Below, piece by piece: positions 4,780 to 7,629 of a stretch of DNA of 7,629 nt (positions are counted from its first letter, which is position 1; every line of letters begins with the position of its first letter). The notes beneath the pieces are model-generated. The model did not search any database. It had not been told where the DNA came from and saw only the letters and a list, made by a program, of their open reading frames with translations. Source of the DNA: Paracoccaceae bacterium (GTDB taxonomy: Bacteria; Pseudomonadota; Alphaproteobacteria; Rhodobacterales; Rhodobacteraceae). The position numbers and the translations under genes are program-made. Location of the stretch: positions 1-7,629 of the forward strand of contig WFQA01000256.1 of assembly GCA_015487255.1 (NCBI GenBank), in the 5' to 3' direction.

Positions 4780-5882
4780 AAAAACTGCTTTTAGCTCTGC
4801 TCATTCTGGCCGCTCCGGCTTTCGCCCAGCAAGACCCGGTATTGGCTTTGCGCGCCGCGTCAGCCGAGATTGATGCCGCCCGCGCTGCTTTGGCGCAGGC
4901 GGAGGCGGGTCAAGATCAGCAGCAGGCGCTGGCCCGGAGCATTCGCAGCCTTGAGGGCGGGTTGGCCTCTTTGCGGCTGGCGCTTCGGGCGTCGATGCGG
5001 GTGGAAGCTGAAAAACGGGCGGAAATTTTGCAAAACCGCGAGGAGCTGGGCAGTCTGTTGGCGATGCTTGGCGCGCTGGAAAACACCCCGGCGGCGCTGA
5101 AGATATTGCACCCTGACGGGGCGGTGGCTTCGGTGCGGGCTGGAATTGTGCTGGCGGCGATCACCCCCGAATTGCAGGCTCGGGCCGCGCAGTTGCGCGG
5201 GGAGCTTATTGCGCTCAACGCTTTGAGTGATCTGCACGCCAATGCGCTTTCCAACCTGCAAACCGCGCTGCAAACCCTGCAAAATGCCCGCAATGAGTTA
5301 ACCATCACCATGCGCGAGAACCTGCCCCCGCCAAGCCCCGCGCCTGCCGGGATGGAGCAACTGGCCCGCGCCAGTAGAGACCTCAGCGGGCTGGCCGCCG
5401 GGCTGAGCGCTGGCCTGCCCGGTGCTGCGCCGCTGGCCGTGCCGGTGCTGAACGGGCTGAAAGGGCGCTTGCCGCTGCCGGTTGACGGGGTTCTTGCCCG
5501 GTCTTTCAACCTGCCCAATGCGGCGGGTATTCGCCAGCCCGGCATTGTGCTCACCGCGCCGCCGCTTTCGCTGGTGCTGGCCCCGCAGGCGGGCATTGTG
5601 CGGTTTTCGGGGGATTTTCTGGAATACGGGCAGGTGGTCATTCTGGAGCCTGCCCCGGAGCAGCTGCAAATCTATGCCGGATTCGGACAAGTTTACGTGA
5701 GCACGGGAGAAGTGCTTGAATCTGGCGCGCCGATGGGGCTTCTTGGGGGGAAGATGCCGGATTCCGCCGAGTTTCTGGCGGAGAATGACGGTGAAAATGA
5801 CAATGGTGGCGAAAGCCTCTATATAGAGATTCGGGAAAATGGAATTCCGGTGGATCCGCTTATGTGGTTTGCCTTGAACTAG
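4776..5882 (+). CDS. envC: EnvC-like murein hydrolase activator (degenerate LytM/M23 domain)
   Basis: The 368-aa exported protein starts with a TTG overlapping the gpmI stop (TTGA 4776-4779). No in-frame ATG occurs before codon 74, and the TTG start gives a clean signal peptide: MKK, a leucine-rich core, then AFA cleavage near residue 17. Residues about 22-95 and 130-180 are Ala/Leu/Gln/Glu-rich and probably coiled coil. A proline-rich linker (about 183-192) and an Ala/Gly/Leu-rich helix (about 194-215) precede the LytM fold (about 231-366: GRLPLPVDG, LAPQAGIVRFSGD, YGQVVIL, PVDPLMWF). The M23 zinc ligands are lost: the HxGxD site reads QPGIV (254-258), YAHL reads YAGF (300-303), and the final HxH region reads ESLYIEIR. 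Family knowledge: inactive LytM proteins such as EnvC do not cut murein but switch on AmiA/AmiB-type amidases at the septum in the periplasm. Co-transcription with gpmI and ctpA is likely. Confidence 0.85.
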   Translation: MKKLLLALLILAAPAFAQQDPVLALRAASAEIDAARAALAQAEAGQDQQQALARSIRSLEGGLASLRLALRASMRVEAEKRAEILQNREELGSLLAMLGALENTPAALKILHPDGAVASVRAGIVLAAITPELQARAAQLRGELIALNALSDLHANALSNLQTALQTLQNARNELTITMRENLPPPSPAPAGMEQLARASRDLSGLAAGLSAGLPGAAPLAVPVLNGLKGRLPLPVDGVLARSFNLPNAAGIRQPGIVLTAPPLSLVLAPQAGIVRFSGDFLEYGQVVILEPAPEQLQIYAGFGQVYVSTGEVLESGAPMGLLGGKMPDSAEFLAENDGENDNGGESLYIEIRENGIPVDPLMWFALN

Positions 5883-5884
5883 AC

Positions 5885-5888
5885 AGGA
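5885..5888 (+). promoter_or_regulatory. Shine-Dalgarno that fixes the ctpA start
   Basis: AGGA (5885-5888) is 8 nt before ATG 5897, an ideal spacing. An in-frame ATG at 5864 lies inside envC, lacks such a site, and would put a charged 11-residue tail before the signal peptide. Confidence 0.6.
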
Positions 5889-5896
5889 TTGATTTA

Positions 5897-7222
5897 ATGA
5901 AGAAATACTGGATCGCCGCCGCTGGTGGTGCCATGATGGGCTTGCTGACCAGCACCCAGTTTGCGCTGCCAAGCCTGGCGCAGGAGCCGCAGCAAACCTC
6001 CACCTATGAGCAGCTTGACCTGTTTGGCGATATTTTCGAGCGCATCCGCTCGGCCTATGTGGACGAGGTGGACGAACAGGAGCTAATCCGCGCCGCGATC
6101 AACGGTATGCTGATCTCGCTTGATCCGCATTCCTCTTACCTGCCGCCGCAAAACTACGAGGAAATGCAGTTTGACACCCGTGGCGAGTTTGGTGGGCTGG
6201 GCATCGAGGTGACCCAGGAAGAGGGCTGGGTGAAGGTGGTTTCACCGATGGATGGCACCCCGGCGGATGAGGCCGGTATTCAGGCCGGAGATTTCATTAC
6301 CGCGGTGGATGGCGAGCAAACCCTGGGCCTGACCCTGAATGAAGCAGTGGATCTGATGCGCGGCCCGGTTGGCTCTGACATCACCCTGACCATTGTGCGC
6401 GACCGCGAGCAGGAGCCTTTTGAGGTGACGATTACCCGCGCGGTCATCAAGCTGACCGCGGCGCGGGTGCGCACCGAGGGGCGCACGATTGTGATGCGGG
6501 TCAGCACCTTCAACGAGCAAAGCCTGGATAACCTGACAGACGGGATTGCAAAAGAGCTGGAGGCGGCTGGTGGCATCGAGAATATCGACGGTTTTGTGCT
6601 GGATCTGCGCAACAACCCCGGTGGTCTGCTGAGCGAGGCGATCAGCGTTACCGATGCCTTCCTTGAAGAGGGTGAGATCGTATCGACCCGTGGCCGCACC
6701 GACCGGGATTCAAGCCGCTATAGCGCCACACCGGGTGATCTGACCCAGGGCAAGCCGATTGTGGTGTTGATCAATGGCGGGTCGGCTTCGGCTTCCGAGA
6801 TCGTGGCCGGGGCGTTGCAGGACCATCGCCGTGCGGTGATCGTGGGCACCAAGAGCTTTGGCAAAGGCTCGGTGCAGACCATCATGCCGATGCAGGGGGA
6901 GGGGGCTATTCGCCTGACCACGGCGCGCTATTATACCCCGTCGGGCCGCTCGATTCAGGCAATGGGGGTTGAGCCGGATATCATCGTGGAATACGTGCCG
7001 CCAGTGCCGGTGGACCCGGATGCCGAGGAAGAACGCGCCCGCCGATCGGAGGCGGACCTGCGCGGCGCACTCAACAATGATTCGCTGACCGAGGATGAGC
7101 GCCGGCAGATCGAGGATGAGCGCGCCGCGATGGAGGCCGCCGCCAAGCTCAAGGGCCAGGATAACCAGCTGGCCTATGCAATTGACCTGATCACCGGCAT
7201 TACGGTGATGGCCGGGCAATGA
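5897..7222 (+). CDS. ctpA: C-terminal processing protease, S41 family (PDZ domain)
   Basis: The 441-aa product begins with a signal peptide (MKKYW, hydrophobic 7-24, ALPSLAQ near 29), so it acts in the periplasm. A short helical segment (about 35-90, with DPHSSYLPP typical of CtpA/Prc) leads into a PDZ domain (about 96-180, GGLGIEV). The S41 peptidase core follows (about 185-385), with FVLDLRNNPGGLL and the Ser/Lys dyad: S298 in GGSASASEI, K323 in SFGKGSVQ and Q327. The 25-residue Ser-Lys and 4-residue Lys-Gln spacings equal those of characterised CtpA/Prc enzymes. After YYTPSGRSIQ comes a charged Glu/Arg-rich tail (about 375-420). Family knowledge: these proteases trim or degrade proteins from the C-terminus; Prc in E. 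coli and CtpA in Pseudomonas limit cell-wall hydrolases. Start ATG 5897 is chosen from the SD and signal peptide. It begins 14 nt after envC, so the two are likely co-transcribed. Confidence 0.95.
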   Translation: MKKYWIAAAGGAMMGLLTSTQFALPSLAQEPQQTSTYEQLDLFGDIFERIRSAYVDEVDEQELIRAAINGMLISLDPHSSYLPPQNYEEMQFDTRGEFGGLGIEVTQEEGWVKVVSPMDGTPADEAGIQAGDFITAVDGEQTLGLTLNEAVDLMRGPVGSDITLTIVRDREQEPFEVTITRAVIKLTAARVRTEGRTIVMRVSTFNEQSLDNLTDGIAKELEAAGGIENIDGFVLDLRNNPGGLLSEAISVTDAFLEEGEIVSTRGRTDRDSSRYSATPGDLTQGKPIVVLINGGSASASEIVAGALQDHRRAVIVGTKSFGKGSVQTIMPMQGEGAIRLTTARYYTPSGRSIQAMGVEPDIIVEYVPPVPVDPDAEEERARRSEADLRGALNNDSLTEDERRQIEDERAAMEAAAKLKGQDNQLAYAIDLITGITVMAGQ

Positions 7223-7228
7223 TAAATC

Positions 7229-7254
7229 GGGGGGCGTGAGTGCCCCCCCTTTTT
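7229..7254 (+). terminator. Intrinsic terminator after ctpA
   Basis: GGGGGGC (7229-7235) pairs perfectly with GCCCCCC (7242-7248) around a GTGAGT loop. One extra C and five T (7250-7254) follow. It starts 6 nt after the ctpA stop and ends 14 nt before the rppH start codon. Form and position are those of a strong rho-independent terminator for the gpmI-envC-ctpA transcript. Confidence 0.88.
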
Positions 7255-7255
7255 C

Positions 7256-7260
7256 AAGGG
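7256..7260 (+). promoter_or_regulatory. Shine-Dalgarno of rppH
   Basis: AAGGG lies 8 nt before ATG 7269, directly after the terminator T-run, and supports that ATG as the rppH start. Confidence 0.6.
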
Positions 7261-7268
7261 CATTTACC

Positions 7269-7629
7269 ATGGGTGACGGGGAATTTGCGGCGCTGCCTTA
7301 TCGGCCCAATGTCGGGCTGGTGCTGCTTAATGATACGGGCCGTGTTTTTGCCGGCAGAAGAATCGATACCCCCGATGCCTGGCAAATGCCGCAAGGGGGG
7401 ATAGATAAGGGCGAGGATGCCGGGGCCGCCGCCCTGCGCGAGCTGGCCGAGGAGACCGGCATCAGCCGTGATCAGGTGGAGATACTGGCAACCAGCAGGG
7501 ACTGGCTGAAATATGACTTTCCGCCCGAGGTGGCGCAAAAGTTGTTTACCGGCAAAAGTGGCAAGGCGCGGTTTCGTGGCCAGCAGCAGCGCTGGTTTTT
7601 GCTGCGCTTTACCGGGGGCGACAGCCAGA
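7269..7629 (+). CDS. rppH: RNA 5'-pyrophosphohydrolase, Nudix family (3' partial)
   Basis: Translation from ATG 7269 gives MGDGEFAALPYRPNVGLVLL and stays open to the window end, 120 residues of a family usually near 160. The Nudix box is complete at 43-65 (GGIDKGEDA...REL.EETGI, matching GX5EX7REUXEEXGU), with Mg2+-binding E58, E61 and E62. YRPNVGLVLLN, AWQMPQGGI and the later GQQQRWFLLRF are specific signatures of the RppH/NudH/IalA branch rather than of general Nudix enzymes. Family knowledge: RppH removes pyrophosphate from the 5' triphosphate end of mRNA in the cytoplasm and so starts RNase E-dependent decay; the same family also hydrolyses dinucleoside polyphosphates. The AAGGG site 8 nt upstream supports the start. 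The gene follows ctpA on the same strand but behind a terminator, so it may depend on read-through or on a promoter inside ctpA. Confidence 0.92.
   Translation, partial: MGDGEFAALPYRPNVGLVLLNDTGRVFAGRRIDTPDAWQMPQGGIDKGEDAGAAALRELAEETGISRDQVEILATSRDWLKYDFPPEVAQKLFTGKSGKARFRGQQQRWFLLRFTGGDSQ

Noticed and set aside
5864..5896. Upstream in-frame ATG for ctpA at 5864
   Set aside because: It overlaps the envC end and would hide the signal peptide behind MVCLELDRIDL. ATG 5897 has AGGA at the proper distance.

Overview
The window looks like a piece of an alphaproteobacterial chromosome, most likely Rhodobacterales or a close relative. This rests on moderately high GC, on DUF3572 and PleD (alphaproteobacterial markers) standing side by side, on the gpmI-envC-ctpA-rppH order, and on an RTX/serralysin-type C-terminus of the kind common in marine Rhodobacteraceae. 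The assignment comes from recognising the protein families, not from a database search.

Left part (1-1342). The 3' end of a secreted RTX (calcium-binding nonapeptide) protein runs into the window and stops at 346. It converges on a two-gene minus-strand operon: a small DUF3572 gene (1342-1067), then a HAD-superfamily phosphatase (1070-378), joined by an ATGA stop/start overlap. A gap of about 100 bp (1343-1441) separates this operon from the divergent pleD gene and must hold the outward promoters.

Middle (1442-3243). pleD encodes a REC-REC-GGDEF diguanylate cyclase with an intact phospho-acceptor in the first receiver, a degenerate second receiver, an intact GGEEF active site and an RxxD inhibitory site. 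A gene-free stretch of 419 bp follows. Its left half is very GC-rich and full of inverted repeats, including a probable pleD terminator. Its right half is AT-richer and probably holds the promoter and leader of the next operon, with a perfect 8-bp hairpin and short direct repeats.

Right part (3244-7629). A tight plus-strand cluster reads gpmI (cofactor-independent phosphoglycerate mutase), envC-like (exported coiled-coil protein with a catalytically dead LytM/M23 domain), ctpA (exported PDZ-S41 processing protease), and rppH (Nudix RNA 5' pyrophosphohydrolase, cut by the window end). gpmI and envC overlap (TTGA), and ctpA starts 14 nt after envC. An intrinsic terminator lies between ctpA and rppH. 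The cluster links central glycolysis to cell-wall remodelling: an EnvC-type protein would activate septal amidases, and a CtpA-type protease often limits the amount of cell-wall hydrolases.

I see no CRISPR array, insertion sequence, tRNA, rRNA or phage gene. Most of the window is ordinary core genome. The less explained parts are the palindrome-rich block after pleD and the structured leader before gpmI.
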